A stretch of DNA of 45,105 nucleotides from NCBI GenBank assembly GCA_023379825.1, contig JAMCPQ010000051.1, positions 1-45,105 of the forward strand. The letters are read 5' to 3'. Position numbers and translations under genes: made by a program. This document shows positions 35,616-45,105 of this stretch, piece by piece. Each line of letters begins with the position of its first letter. Position 1 is the first letter of the stretch. The DNA comes from Thermoplasmatota archaeon (lineage in GTDB: Archaea; Thermoplasmatota; Thermoplasmata; Thermoplasmatales; Thermoplasmataceae). The notes under the pieces were generated by a model. It was given only the letters and a program-made list of their open reading frames with translations. It was not told the DNA's origin and ran no database searches.

Positions 35616-37202
35616 TCACCTGTCCATGTCCCTGAGTTTGATCTCCTTCCTCTGCTCAGCTCTTAGCCTCCCAAGTGCATATTCAGCAGTGTCAACAAAT
35701 CTGAACCCTGCTGCAACGGCTGGTGTGCGTTCCTTGATCCCTTCATATATTATTCTGGATAGATTTCTCAGATCGTAATGTGACTGAGGGGTGGATCGCA
35801 GCTCGCAGAAATGTATAAGCTCTCTGACATTTGCATTTATTGAAACAGGATGCACATAGGCAAATGGTATGACATACTGGGCAACATTATGTCCGGTTGC
35901 ATGCCTTATCCTTCCATACAGTTTAGCCGCTTCCTCCATAAGACCGTTGAATCTCTCAAGTGTTGCTGGATCGGATTTGAAAAATTCAGGAACTGTGTAT
36001 CCGTTGTATGGGGTGAGGGGTGGCCTCGATATTGAAAGGAACCTGTGTCTCTGGACATCTCTGAACGCTCCAAAATTTACAGCAACCTGCAGGAAATAGT
36101 TGCATGATTCATATGCCCTTGAAACCTTATCCCTTCTTCCAGAACGTTTGCTGGAATATTTTACAAGTAAGTCTCTCACTTCATCATATCCTCTATTCTG
36201 CATTTCTCTCATTATGGTGGAAAGATCTTCTCCGGTCTTCTGAAATTGCAGGATCGCTGCGACCCTGAATGCCGAGGAGGGTTCCCTGTCCCAGTCGATA
36301 AAACTGCATACAGGAAGACTTTGATGTTTTTCCACTGGATTCACCATCTCCAATTCTTTAGACATGTAGGATATCTGCTTTTCCCCGTATCGGTTTATCG
36401 CCGCATTCATAAGTTCGGGAAGCTCAATGCTCAACTCTCTGTAAAGGGAATCTGCTACCCTCCCTGCTTCTGGAAGATTCAGTGATTTGAGCCTCTGTAT
36501 CAGATATATGAATGCCCTTCCATTGCCACTGATTCCCACATTTGTCTTGGTAGATGCTGGAAGAAGAGCCCTTAGATCGTCCAGAGCCCTGGCACGTATT
36601 GCTGACCTGTATGACTTTTCAGCTGATTCTGCATCCTGTCCATTCAGGGCTCCATACAGAACCTCATTTCCTTCCCTGTCTGGAAATAGAAGTGATTCCT
36701 TTGGCCACTTCCGCTTGAAGAATTCCTGGGCAGGTGAGAGGCATTGTTCATAGAATTCGAAAAGACCATTGCATAATTTATTATAATCTCCGGCAAGATC
36801 AGCAGGTATTCCTATGGAATCCGGTGCGCAGAAAAGATATGCACCTCCAGATTTTTTGCTGTATGATACATATCTTGATGACTTTTCCAGGTAAGACAGA
36901 CCGATCCTCTGTTCCTCGATGATCTTCGTAAGGATGTTTGAAACATTCTGAATTGCTACCTGTGCGGTTACAAGCTCAGCTACCGACTCGTCCCCGTATT
37001 CAAGAAAAACCCTCCTATAGAAGTCTTCACCACGCTTTGAGTCGTTTTCAAACTCCTTAAGGTATACATCCCTGATATCGAGATTGGAGGTTCTGCTGTA
37101 TCTTGACAGAAGGGCACCTCTGTCAATCATCCTTTCCAGTTTCACCAGGAATACGTCGCCATCTGAGTTTGAAAAATCAGGCATGTTTAACCCATATTCC
37201 AT
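35616..37202 (-). CDS. thyX: Double-length ThyX-type flavin-dependent thymidylate synthase
   Basis: Methylates dUMP using FAD and methylene-tetrahydrofolate. At 528 aa it is about twice a normal ThyX and contains two related halves. The first half keeps the end of the signature (S103-x-x-E106-x-S-x-RY, residues 103-111) but has lost the RHR. The second keeps RHRFLS (385-390) but not the N-E-x-S-x-R-Y end. Each half also has the LP...T...N-x-R segment (about 214-230 and 445-461). One chain therefore probably forms a pseudo-dimer with one composite active site. FAD and dUMP binding are inferred from the residual motifs. Confidence 0.82.
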   Translation of the reverse strand: MEYGLNMPDFSNSDGDVFLVKLERMIDRGALLSRYSRTSNLDIRDVYLKEFENDSKRGEDFYRRVFLEYGDESVAELVTAQVAIQNVSNILTKIIEEQRIGLSYLEKSSRYVSYSKKSGGAYLFCAPDSIGIPADLAGDYNKLCNGLFEFYEQCLSPAQEFFKRKWPKESLLFPDREGNEVLYGALNGQDAESAEKSYRSAIRARALDDLRALLPASTKTNVGISGNGRAFIYLIQRLKSLNLPEAGRVADSLYRELSIELPELMNAAINRYGEKQISYMSKELEMVNPVEKHQSLPVCSFIDWDREPSSAFRVAAILQFQKTGEDLSTIMREMQNRGYDEVRDLLVKYSSKRSGRRDKVSRAYESCNYFLQVAVNFGAFRDVQRHRFLSISRPPLTPYNGYTVPEFFKSDPATLERFNGLMEEAAKLYGRIRHATGHNVAQYVIPFAYVHPVSINANVRELIHFCELRSTPQSHYDLRNLSRIIYEGIKERTPAVAAGFRFVDTAEYALGRLRAEQRKEIKLRDMDR

Positions 37203-37219
37203 TTGATAAAGAACTTTTG

Positions 37220-37711
37220 TCAGGGGCCCGAAGGTACGAAATACACATCGGTTGCTGAGAAATGAAGGTTTCTTCTGAACCGTACCTTCACATCCATGCC
37301 TATACTTATGTCATCCTCGTCAGCTCCGATGAGCCTGCCCATGAAAAGGGAGTCCACACCCTTGAATTCTACCATAACAAGATGAAAAGGAACCTCATTG
37401 AGAAAACTTTCACTTCCTGAATAGCATGTTGTGTAAGTGTGTATCTTTCCCTCCTTCGGCAGTTCATGCCATTCCGTCTCTGATCCGCACATCATGCAAT
37501 GTCCTCTAGGGGTGGCATATACGTAGCCACACTTTCTGCATTTGCTTCCCATCAGCTTTCCTTTTCCAATCTGCCTGAAAAACTCGCTGTCCTGTGCGTA
37601 GCTGTGGAGGTAATCTATCTCATAATGTTCTTTTACAATAAGCGGATCCACGTTTGTTACTACTCTTGATCCTTCAGTTTCCTCAATTCTGGCCTTCGGG
37701 TTGATGGTCAT
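37220..37711 (-). CDS. DUF35 OB-fold protein with rubredoxin-like zinc ribbon
   Basis: A 163-residue partner of thiolase-fold enzymes. An N-terminal helix region precedes the zinc ribbon (Cys58, Cys61, Cys72, Cys75), and an OB-fold follows (about 85-155). DUF35 proteins gate or complete CoA-substrate pockets in thiolase/HMG-CoA synthase and aldolase complexes. Its start overlaps the stop of the thiolase-like gene by 4 nt, so the two are made together. Confidence 0.88.
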   Translation of the reverse strand: MTINPKARIEETEGSRVVTNVDPLIVKEHYEIDYLHSYAQDSEFFRQIGKGKLMGSKCRKCGYVYATPRGHCMMCGSETEWHELPKEGKIHTYTTCYSGSESFLNEVPFHLVMVEFKGVDSLFMGRLIGADEDDISIGMDVKVRFRRNLHFSATDVYFVPSGP

Positions 37712-38970
37712 CTTACCCCCTCCATGACCGTGACCGCTTCATAGGTACCTGTGCCGGCGTGAGTGTGAACAATACCTCTTTTTGCGTTTTTCACCTGAGA
37801 TTTATCACTTCCAAAATGTTTCCTGATGCTGTGCTGAAGCTGCCAGAACAGGAAGACGGATTGCATAACGCCAGTTGCACCGATAGCATGGCCTGCTCCA
37901 ATGAGACCACCTGATGGATTCACGGGTATCTTTCCACCAAGCAACGCCTTTCCCTCCTCTATGAAACTGCCTCCTTCACCATATCTGCACAGACCGAGAT
38001 CCTCATAAGCCTGAAGCTCCGCAGATGAGTATGAATCGTAAGCTTCAACCACATCTATCTCTGCTGGCGGATCTGTTATCCCGGCAGCTGAGTATGCTTC
38101 GATTGCTGCCATTCTACCTGCTCTGAAGGAATGCAGCCCCGGATATTTCAGACCTGCATAATCCGATTTCTTCTCATTCGGCAAAAGAGGGACTTCACCG
38201 AATGGCCTGTCTGAAAGCCTCATTGTATCTGTTCCTCCGCCAATTCCGGCAATTCTGACTGGGTGATCACATATTTCAAATGCCTTTTCCTCTGATGCCA
38301 GAATTGCAACTGCGGCCCCATCAGACATATTACATATATCCAGTCGTGTGAGCGGTGTTGAAACCATTGGTGAGTTTCTGACATCTTCCACTGTGATCTT
38401 CATGGGACTCTGCGCAAATTTATTATAAATAGCATTTCCATGATTCTTCACAGATACCATTGCGAACTGTTCAACGGTGGTGCCGAATTCATGCATGTGT
38501 CTCCTGGCCATCATTGCATAGTAACCGGTATAGAAACCCCCAACAGGATAGTCAAAATCTGTATCACTGGCTAGAGCAATGAATTCATTGCCTTTCCAGG
38601 TATTTACCTGCGACATTGTCTCGAATCCCATTACAGCGCACACATCCATTCTCCCTGAAGCTACCTCCTGGAAACCTGACTGAAGGGCAAGGCCTCCTGT
38701 TGCTCCACCACCTTCCAGCCTCTTACTTGGTTTTGGATTCAATCCAAGATAGTCCTGCACCATGGCTCCGGCCATTACCTGCCTCATAAAGTGATCGGAA
38801 AAATAACAGGAAACGGAACCATCGATATCTGAAACTGAAAGATTCACATCATTAATAGCGTAATCAAAGGCGTCCTTAACCCTAAGGCGGAAATCCCTTG
38901 ATGGATCAGCCTTTCTGAAATCTGTAACCCCTCCTGAAACCATATAAACATCAGATGATCTGCCTTTCAT
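37708..38970 (-). CDS. Thiolase-fold protein without catalytic cysteine (SCPx/Ltp2-like)
   Basis: A 420-residue SCP-x-type thiolase fold. At the nucleophile site, where thiolases have E-x-x-C-A-S-G, this has LEGGGATGG with Gly89 replacing Cys. The usual HDCF motif is AYDSYS (Tyr311 for His), while GHAIGATG (His361) is kept. A Claisen thiolase is therefore unlikely. Ltp2-type retro-aldolases, which also lack the Cys, rely on tyrosines and pair with DUF35, are a better model. The DUF35 gene follows with a 4-nt overlap. Databases may label it acetyl-CoA acetyltransferase, which the active site does not support. Confidence 0.82.
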   Translation of the reverse strand: MKGRSSDVYMVSGGVTDFRKADPSRDFRLRVKDAFDYAINDVNLSVSDIDGSVSCYFSDHFMRQVMAGAMVQDYLGLNPKPSKRLEGGGATGGLALQSGFQEVASGRMDVCAVMGFETMSQVNTWKGNEFIALASDTDFDYPVGGFYTGYYAMMARRHMHEFGTTVEQFAMVSVKNHGNAIYNKFAQSPMKITVEDVRNSPMVSTPLTRLDICNMSDGAAVAILASEEKAFEICDHPVRIAGIGGGTDTMRLSDRPFGEVPLLPNEKKSDYAGLKYPGLHSFRAGRMAAIEAYSAAGITDPPAEIDVVEAYDSYSSAELQAYEDLGLCRYGEGGSFIEEGKALLGGKIPVNPSGGLIGAGHAIGATGVMQSVFLFWQLQHSIRKHFGSDKSQVKNAKRGIVHTHAGTGTYEAVTVMEGVR

Positions 38971-39034
38971 TCAAGATCATGCTTCAGATTGGGGATTTCG
39001 TAATTAATGTTGCGCAATGTCCACTGACAGATGT

Positions 39035-39859
39035 TCAGTGGATGCATTTTTCAATAAATCTCTCCGATATCCCCATTATGGTTTCTCTTGTTACTGATGA
39101 AAATACCCCCATATCTGTTACAAGTTTTCCTATCAACCTTACAGGCACCCTTTCAAACAGCTCAAATTCTTCATTGCTTGCAGGCAATCTGACTGTGAAT
39201 AGGCGCAATTCATCCGAATTCAAATTTGAGAACTTGAAACTTGAGGAAACAACCACTGCAGTTTTTCCATTATATTCAGCAGATAATAACAGAGGAAGAG
39301 TGCCGGTTTTGTTAGTATAGAAGCCGTCTGAATAAAATCCATCTGAGCCGGTTAAAATATAATCTGATCTGGCAGCAAAAGAAGCTATTGCTGAATCAGG
39401 AATCATTTCAACTTCAGTGAACTGACTCATTTCATGCGAAGCAAGATCTGCCTCAGTTCCAGGCCTTGATTCCATAAGATATACCCTGTCAGGACGGCAA
39501 ACTTTAATCAGATTTAGAACCTCGCTGCTCCTGCTTACAGTGAGAAACGTACCTTTCAATCCTGATCTCGCAAGATTTTCAGAGAGGGCGGCATCGGACC
39601 ATTTAATGTAAGACCTAAGGAAAGCGGCTACCTCAAAAGCATCCATTCCATTTTCAAATGCTTTGCCAATAACCATGGACAGGTTATTGAGACTGCCCAT
39701 TCCAGGTCTAACTGAGTTTAGATCTGCAGAAATTTTTTCAATTGACTCATACTTCGAAGCCTCAATCAGGTCTATTCCTCTTCTGAAATACCAGGAAGAG
39801 CCTTCTGAATAGTTCTTCTTCATGCTCCTCAGTACAGAGTTGTATGATTCATCAGCCAT
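39035..39859 (-). CDS. eIF2B-alpha/MtnA-related protein
   Basis: A 274-residue member of the eIF2B/ribose-1,5-bisphosphate isomerase/MtnA superfamily. It shows TFLTVSRSSEVLNLI (mid), ESRPGTEADLAS, and GSDGFYSDGFYTNKTGTLPL, corresponding to the GADx...NGxxxNKxGT motif. The N-terminal third is helical. It lacks the NCNAGALAT-type cysteine motif of the isomerases, so an eIF2B-like regulatory role or a diverged sugar-phosphate function is more likely than isomerase activity. It lies 64 nt upstream of the thiolase-like gene on the same strand. Confidence 0.75.
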   Translation of the reverse strand: MADESYNSVLRSMKKNYSEGSSWYFRRGIDLIEASKYESIEKISADLNSVRPGMGSLNNLSMVIGKAFENGMDAFEVAAFLRSYIKWSDAALSENLARSGLKGTFLTVSRSSEVLNLIKVCRPDRVYLMESRPGTEADLASHEMSQFTEVEMIPDSAIASFAARSDYILTGSDGFYSDGFYTNKTGTLPLLLSAEYNGKTAVVVSSSFKFSNLNSDELRLFTVRLPASNEEFELFERVPVRLIGKLVTDMGVFSSVTRETIMGISERFIEKCIH

Positions 39860-40015
39860 AGCTTCTGATATTGTCCCTATCTTTTACTAAATTTTTGTTT
39901 CTATTTCCATTTCATATTCATGGAAGTGGATCATTATTTTATTTCCGGTGCTAAAAGTAAAACAACATAAGCTGGAAAATATATATTAGGAAACCAGCGC
40001 TCCCCTGTATGTATC

Positions 40016-40858
40016 ATGAAGGTTTTGGTCATAGGAGGATCAGGCTATGTGGGCAGAAATATAGTCAAATTGATCAGCGCTGACGAGGTAAAATACTTCT
40101 CCAGAAATGAGAGCACTGAACTCAAGGAGAAGGGTTTCCAGTGGATCAAGGGAGATATTACCGATCCAGAACAGGTTACAGCTGCAGTAAAGGATTATGA
40201 CATGGTGATAGACGCAGCTGGTGTAGAATCCCCTGCCGAACAGGCTTTTGCTGTTAATGTCAATGGAATAAAGAATATAGCGGCTGCTCTGAATAAAAAC
40301 GATACAAACCAGAGGCTGGTATATCTTTCATCAATTAACGTTCATTATGGAACAACTGACTTCTTCAGGACAAAGAGAACCGGCGAGGACAATGCTGCAC
40401 TTGTCAAAAACCATCTTAACGTCAGGCCTTCTGTAATTTTTGGAAATGGAGATTCATTCACTGAAAAAATTAAAAAACTCACATCTGAACACTCACTTGG
40501 AAAGCTCCCATCCGGGGGCTCCCTTTCACCTGTCCACATTGAGGATGTTGTTAAGGTAATAGAGGCGTCCAAAGACCTCAGGGGGGCGGTTGACATTTCA
40601 TCAAGAGACAAATTGTCACTTGCCGGAATAATTAACCTGTCTCTGGAATTGCAGAATAAGAAAGCAAAGAAAATAATTGAGGGAAAATTTGGTTGGAAAA
40701 AAGCTGTTGAGAAGCTAAAGTCACTCTCAGTTTTCACCCCGGATGAGGTCGAAAAGTACCTTCTTGATTATTACAGGGAAAACACCTATCTTGATAGGTT
40801 TGTCAAGGAACCTAAATCTTTTAGAGACCATCTGAAATCAGAGGTCTCTAAAGCATGA
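40016..40858 (+). CDS. NAD(P)-binding SDR/epimerase-like protein
   Basis: An extended short-chain dehydrogenase fold: GGSGYVGRNIV at 7-17 binds NAD(P), a D-I-T-D-P segment and VIDAAGVE follow, and YLSSINVHYG takes the place of the catalytic region. No clear Y-x-x-x-K is seen there, so it may be an NmrA- or NDUFA9-like protein rather than an active epimerase. Length 280 aa. A TATA-like AAATATATAT (39978-39987) would give a leader of about 7 nt. It converges on the next gene with an 11-nt overlap. Confidence 0.75.
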   Translation: MKVLVIGGSGYVGRNIVKLISADEVKYFSRNESTELKEKGFQWIKGDITDPEQVTAAVKDYDMVIDAAGVESPAEQAFAVNVNGIKNIAAALNKNDTNQRLVYLSSINVHYGTTDFFRTKRTGEDNAALVKNHLNVRPSVIFGNGDSFTEKIKKLTSEHSLGKLPSGGSLSPVHIEDVVKVIEASKDLRGAVDISSRDKLSLAGIINLSLELQNKKAKKIIEGKFGWKKAVEKLKSLSVFTPDEVEKYLLDYYRENTYLDRFVKEPKSFRDHLKSEVSKA

Positions 40859-41330
40859 CGTGACCTATGGCCTCCCTGTAGGTGAACGTACTCAGTTTTC
40901 CCAGATACTTGAATAGATAATCTGGTATAATATCCCGGAACTGTTCGTCCTCCCTGCTCTTAACCAGATAGGAAAGGGCCAGTTCCATGTGGGCATGAGA
41001 ATCCAGCAGAAAAGCAGCCCTTCTATCACCCTTTGACATCTTATCCTTCATGTCGAGCCATACATCGTCAGCATGATTCAGCATCTTTCTCTGTGGATCT
41101 GGCAGCCTGGATTCAGGGTCTGACAACAACTGGTAAAGTGTATCAAGCATGTCCAGAATTTCCCTGCTGGCCTGAAGCCTGACTCCTTCAGATATTGCCA
41201 GACCAATGGAAGCCTGGGCCATTTTCATCTCTGACTGATACGAGAATATTGGATGGTCCCTTCTGAGATATTCTCCAGTGTATTCACAGAGTGCCATTTC
41301 GTAATTTTCCTCAACATCGCCCTCGGCCAT
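40848..41330 (-). CDS. Helical protein of unknown function
   Basis: Not recognised. The 160 residues look fully helical, acidic at the N-terminus (MAEGDVEENYEM), with a conserved-looking HAHMELALSYLV segment late in the protein and no membrane segment or Cys motif. It lies just downstream of the tRNA-Gln gene on the same strand (56 nt away). The size and composition suggest a small soluble domain, perhaps protein-binding. Confidence 0.62.
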   Translation of the reverse strand: MAEGDVEENYEMALCEYTGEYLRRDHPIFSYQSEMKMAQASIGLAISEGVRLQASREILDMLDTLYQLLSDPESRLPDPQRKMLNHADDVWLDMKDKMSKGDRRAAFLLDSHAHMELALSYLVKSREDEQFRDIIPDYLFKYLGKLSTFTYREAIGHVML

Positions 41331-41377
41331 GGGTTTGGTATTGCCTGTTTTCTATTAGGATTTTCCTTTGAAAATAT

Positions 41378-41385
41378 AAAAAAAA
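41378..41385 (-). terminator. T-run ending tRNA-Gln transcription
   Basis: Eight T on the minus strand directly after the tRNA-Gln discriminator base, followed by a further AT-rich stretch. Confidence 0.55.
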
Positions 41386-41458
41386 TAGCCCCGGGCAGAT
41401 TCGAACTGCCGTCGACGGGTCCAGAGCCCGTAATGCTTGGCCACTACACCACGGGGCT
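41386..41458 (-). tRNA. trnQ: tRNA-Gln (CTG)
   Basis: Minus-strand cloverleaf of 73 nt. The acceptor AGCCCCG pairs with CGGGGCT, the discriminator is A73, and the anticodon loop CTCTGGA gives CTG. The T arm is GGCAG-TTCGAAT-CTGCC. CCA is not encoded. Confidence 0.94.
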
Positions 41459-41625
41459 TCCTAGGGTTATGATTACTGATCTTTTAATGTTTTTCTCTCC
41501 ATCTCAGCCATTTTCCAGTGAGAATCTTTGCATGAAGGAACGGATAAGTGTGAGCACCAATACTGAAAAGGCGGGTTTACTGGAAAATAAAGAACATTTT
41601 TATAAACTCAACCAATGCAGTCGCA

Positions 41626-42012
41626 TTGAAGAACTGGAGTGGACATATTATTTTTGATTCAGCCTTCGAATGGAAGGATCTTGAGAAGGCTTTCCCTGAG
41701 ATATGGGACACCATAGTCAGTGAAACCAAGCAGAATCAGGAGGAGGCACAGTATGACCAGACCTCTATGGAGCTGAACATTGTAGAACTGAAGAAAAACC
41801 GCAAACCTTTCGGCTATTTCAAGGATGGGGCCAAATTCAGAATGATTTTTCCTGATGGGAAGAAAGAAATGATCATTTACAGGGGCACACTTTCAGAGGA
41901 CATTCATGAAATGACTGAGAAGGTTGCAAAGATTCTCAAGGCGAAGAAGATAAAGTTCACAATTGAGTATGACAGAATGCTTCTCTATGAAATACGTAAA
42001 AGGAGAAAGTAA
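41626..42012 (+). CDS. Small conserved-looking archaeal protein, function unknown
   Basis: Not recognised. The 128-residue frame begins at TTG 41626 (MKNWSGHIIFDSAFEW). Alternating strands follow (ELNIVELKKNRKPFGYF, KFRMIFPDGKKEMIIYRG), then helices and a very basic end (EIRKRRK). No other ATG, GTG or TTG start retains the first strand. A TATA box (TTTTATAAAC at 41598-41607) is about 24 nt upstream, so the mRNA is probably leaderless. The fold could be a small alpha/beta domain binding nucleic acid, by composition only. Confidence 0.7.
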   Translation: MKNWSGHIIFDSAFEWKDLEKAFPEIWDTIVSETKQNQEEAQYDQTSMELNIVELKKNRKPFGYFKDGAKFRMIFPDGKKEMIIYRGTLSEDIHEMTEKVAKILKAKKIKFTIEYDRMLLYEIRKRRK

Positions 42013-42118
42013 AAAGAGTTGACCATTAAGCTCTGACACCCTAAGAACAAACACAATATTCTGCTATGCTTTTTCAGGTTAACCCAATCATTATATTTGA
42101 ATGTGCGATACCTAAAGA

Positions 42119-43706
<1,588 letters not shown>

Positions 43707-43767
43707 ATAGTTCTAAGGGCCTTTTAGACTCTCCCGGGTACTGTAGGCACAGGTCAGATTTCACGGA

Positions 43768-44820
43768 CTAAAATATTTTTATCAAAATGTAGCCGGATAT
43801 CACCGGAACATGAATCAGAACCGCCGCCACAATCAGGGAAAGGATATAGGACCATCCAAATCGCCTGTTGAAATTGAGAGCCCCTCTGTGAAACCATAGT
43901 GGCCAGCCCACAAACCCAGCTGGGGGAGATTCTGGTCTGGGTGATGAAAATCTTCTGATTGCCAACACTGCCGCAGGTAAGCTCAAAAGAATAATTACTG
44001 ATGTAGTTGGTATGATGCCGAAAAGAACGGAGACAACCACCGATATATATACCAGAGATACTATAGCAATCCCGGCATTTCTGCTAACTTTTGTGCCAAG
44101 TATAACAGGCATTGTCATGATATTCTTTGATGAATCATATGCTTCCTGATCTATGTGCTTTCCCCAAAGAATTGACATGACCCCAAGACCATACGGTATT
44201 CCTGCCACTACAGGAATGATGGACAGATTGCCGCTTATCACATAATATCCACCTGCTATCATCACTGGCCCCCATGCGAGGAAACTTGCAATCTCCCCTA
44301 GACCTATAGCTTTGAGCGGAGTTGGGGCAGCATCGTAAAAGAAGAGCAGCACTACTCCAAGCCCGAAAAAAAGGAGTGTATATAATCCTACAGTGAATGT
44401 GAAGAATGCTGCTATTGTTATTCCGATGAAGAGCAGAACAACCAGTGACCATTTCGCTTCACTTCTGGTTATCACACCATCAGCGATAGGGTGAATTGTG
44501 TACATCCTCCTGGGAGAATCCGGGGAATCATCGCCACGAAAATATCCAAAATAATCGTTTGAAAGATTGCTGAGTGCATGTGCGTCAATGAAACCTATGA
44601 AAAGGATCACAAATCTGATAGCGTTGAAAGTTGAAAACAGATAATTTAACAGACCTGCAATTATGGCAGCCTGAGCCGATATAACAAGTATAACACTCCT
44701 TGAAGAAAAGAGAAATCTGGCAATAAAATCAGCATTCCGGGAGTTATTTCTGTCATAGAAACCTCTGAATGCACTGTACCAGAGGGCAAGTCTGCTTCTT
44801 CCCTGGTCATTCTTGTCCAT
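43768..44820 (-). CDS. UbiA-family prenyltransferase
   Basis: A membrane enzyme that attaches a polyprenyl chain to an aromatic or glycerol acceptor. The first Asp-rich motif SNDYFGYFRGDDSPD starts at 87, and the second is DQEAYDSSKN in the middle. About nine membrane segments follow the UbiA plan. Length 350 aa is long for the family because of extra N-terminal residues. Menaquinone (MenA-like) or tetraether lipid synthesis are both possible; the first motif looks more like MenA. Confidence 0.85.
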   Translation of the reverse strand: MDKNDQGRSRLALWYSAFRGFYDRNNSRNADFIARFLFSSRSVILVISAQAAIIAGLLNYLFSTFNAIRFVILFIGFIDAHALSNLSNDYFGYFRGDDSPDSPRRMYTIHPIADGVITRSEAKWSLVVLLFIGITIAAFFTFTVGLYTLLFFGLGVVLLFFYDAAPTPLKAIGLGEIASFLAWGPVMIAGGYYVISGNLSIIPVVAGIPYGLGVMSILWGKHIDQEAYDSSKNIMTMPVILGTKVSRNAGIAIVSLVYISVVVSVLFGIIPTTSVIILLSLPAAVLAIRRFSSPRPESPPAGFVGWPLWFHRGALNFNRRFGWSYILSLIVAAVLIHVPVISGYILIKIF

Positions 44821-44948
44821 ATCCAGTTATTTTATCAATAGATATTAATGCGATCTTGCACACGCTTTGATAAGGAAACTTTTAAAATCAAACAAAAGCC
44901 TTGACTGGCGTTTTCCCTATTGGATCAGAGTGTAATTATCAAAATAAG

Positions 44949-44971
44949 GCGGAAACGAAAACGTTTTCCGC
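44949..44971 (-). terminator. Palindromic hairpin after tRNA-Glu
   Basis: GCGGAAA (44949-44955) and TTTCCGC (44965-44971) pair across a 9-nt centre, and the inner bases GAAAACGTTTTC are themselves palindromic. Minus-strand T-rich sequence follows, so it is probably the tRNA-Glu terminator. Confidence 0.5.
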
Positions 44972-44979
44972 AGACTGCA

Positions 44980-45054
44980 TGCTCCGGTCGGGATTTGGAC
45001 CCGAGTCGGGGGATTGAGAGTCCCTAATGCTTGACCGTGCTACACCACCGGAGC
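44980..45054 (-). tRNA. trnE: tRNA-Glu (CTC), with unusual T-loop and anticodon stem
   Basis: Minus-strand cloverleaf of 75 nt. The acceptor GCTCCGG pairs perfectly with CCGGAGC, the discriminator is A73, and the anticodon loop CTCTCAA gives CTC. Two departures stand out: the T-loop reads TCCAAAT, so position 55 is C instead of the nearly universal U, and position 27 (A) faces C43. A TATA-like AAATAAATG lies upstream at about 45074-45086. It could be a working variant or a decaying copy. Confidence 0.85.
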
Positions 45055-45105
45055 GCCAAGCCTTATTGTTTCAGATCATTTATTTCTTTTTGTCCAGACA
45101 GGAAA

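Noticed and set aside
37708-38970. Acetyl-CoA acetyltransferase of the mevalonate pathway
   Set aside because: The DUF35 partner fits, but the nucleophilic Cys and the HDCF His are replaced, and no HMG-CoA synthase gene is adjacent.
41253-41657. Plus-strand frame of 134 codons
   Set aside because: It runs through the tRNA-Gln gene on the opposite strand and into the 128-residue gene, so it is a chance frame.

Overview
This 45-kb window comes from an archaeon, most likely a member of the Thermoplasmatales (Thermoplasma, Ferroplasma or Cuniculiplasma-like). Archaeal markers are a thermosome subunit, Cdc6/Orc1, ribosomal proteins L40e and L10e, aIF5A, exosome Csl4, an Sm-like protein, archaeosine synthase ArcS, Trm56 and the bifunctional FBP aldolase/phosphatase. 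Assignment to an order is inferred from gene content and style only. Genes are tightly packed on both strands, with many 1-4 nt overlaps. TATA boxes often lie about 25 nt from the start codon, which suggests leaderless mRNAs, and TTG starts are common.

Layout. 1-8.3 kb: edge of a membrane protein, FBP aldolase/phosphatase, a site-2 protease, L40e-purQ, a P-loop kinase-like protein, the two-subunit 2-oxoacid:ferredoxin oxidoreductase and a LysE exporter. 8.3-15 kb: a methyltransferase, cdc6, folC, an AlaX-like protein with altered metal ligands, a membrane protein ending in a zinc ribbon, an MFS carrier and a small AbrB-type protein. 15.1-18.3 kb: L10e, agmatinase overlapping aIF5A, and an MTA/SAH-type deaminase. 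Agmatinase (polyamine supply) and aIF5A (hypusine acceptor) are functionally linked.

18.3-25.3 kb is the most system-like part: a six-gene minus-strand operon running from a 930-residue, N-glycosylation-sequon-rich, membrane-anchored surface protein through two small proteins to a MoxR ATPase, a DUF58 protein and a polytopic membrane protein. It resembles the MoxR-DUF58 chaperone modules but carries its own large candidate surface client.

25.4-30.7 kb: ArcS, a 519-nt gap holding a frameshifted remnant of an iron-sulfur protein, a Csl4 / 55-residue coiled-coil protein / Sm-like operon, a DUF6159 membrane protein, tRNA-His, a METTL5-like methyltransferase and a small basic protein. 30.8-39.9 kb: sucC-sucD-argF, the thermosome, a double-length ThyX whose signature is split between its two halves, a thiolase-like/DUF35 pair lacking the catalytic cysteine, and an eIF2B-like protein. 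40-45.1 kb: an SDR protein, helical unknowns, tRNA-Gln, an ArsR-like regulator overlapping a Trm56-HD fusion, a UbiA prenyltransferase and a tRNA-Glu with unusual T-loop and anticodon-stem bases.

No CRISPR array, rRNA gene, intact insertion sequence or integrase was seen. Functions come from motif recognition by eye; no database search was run.
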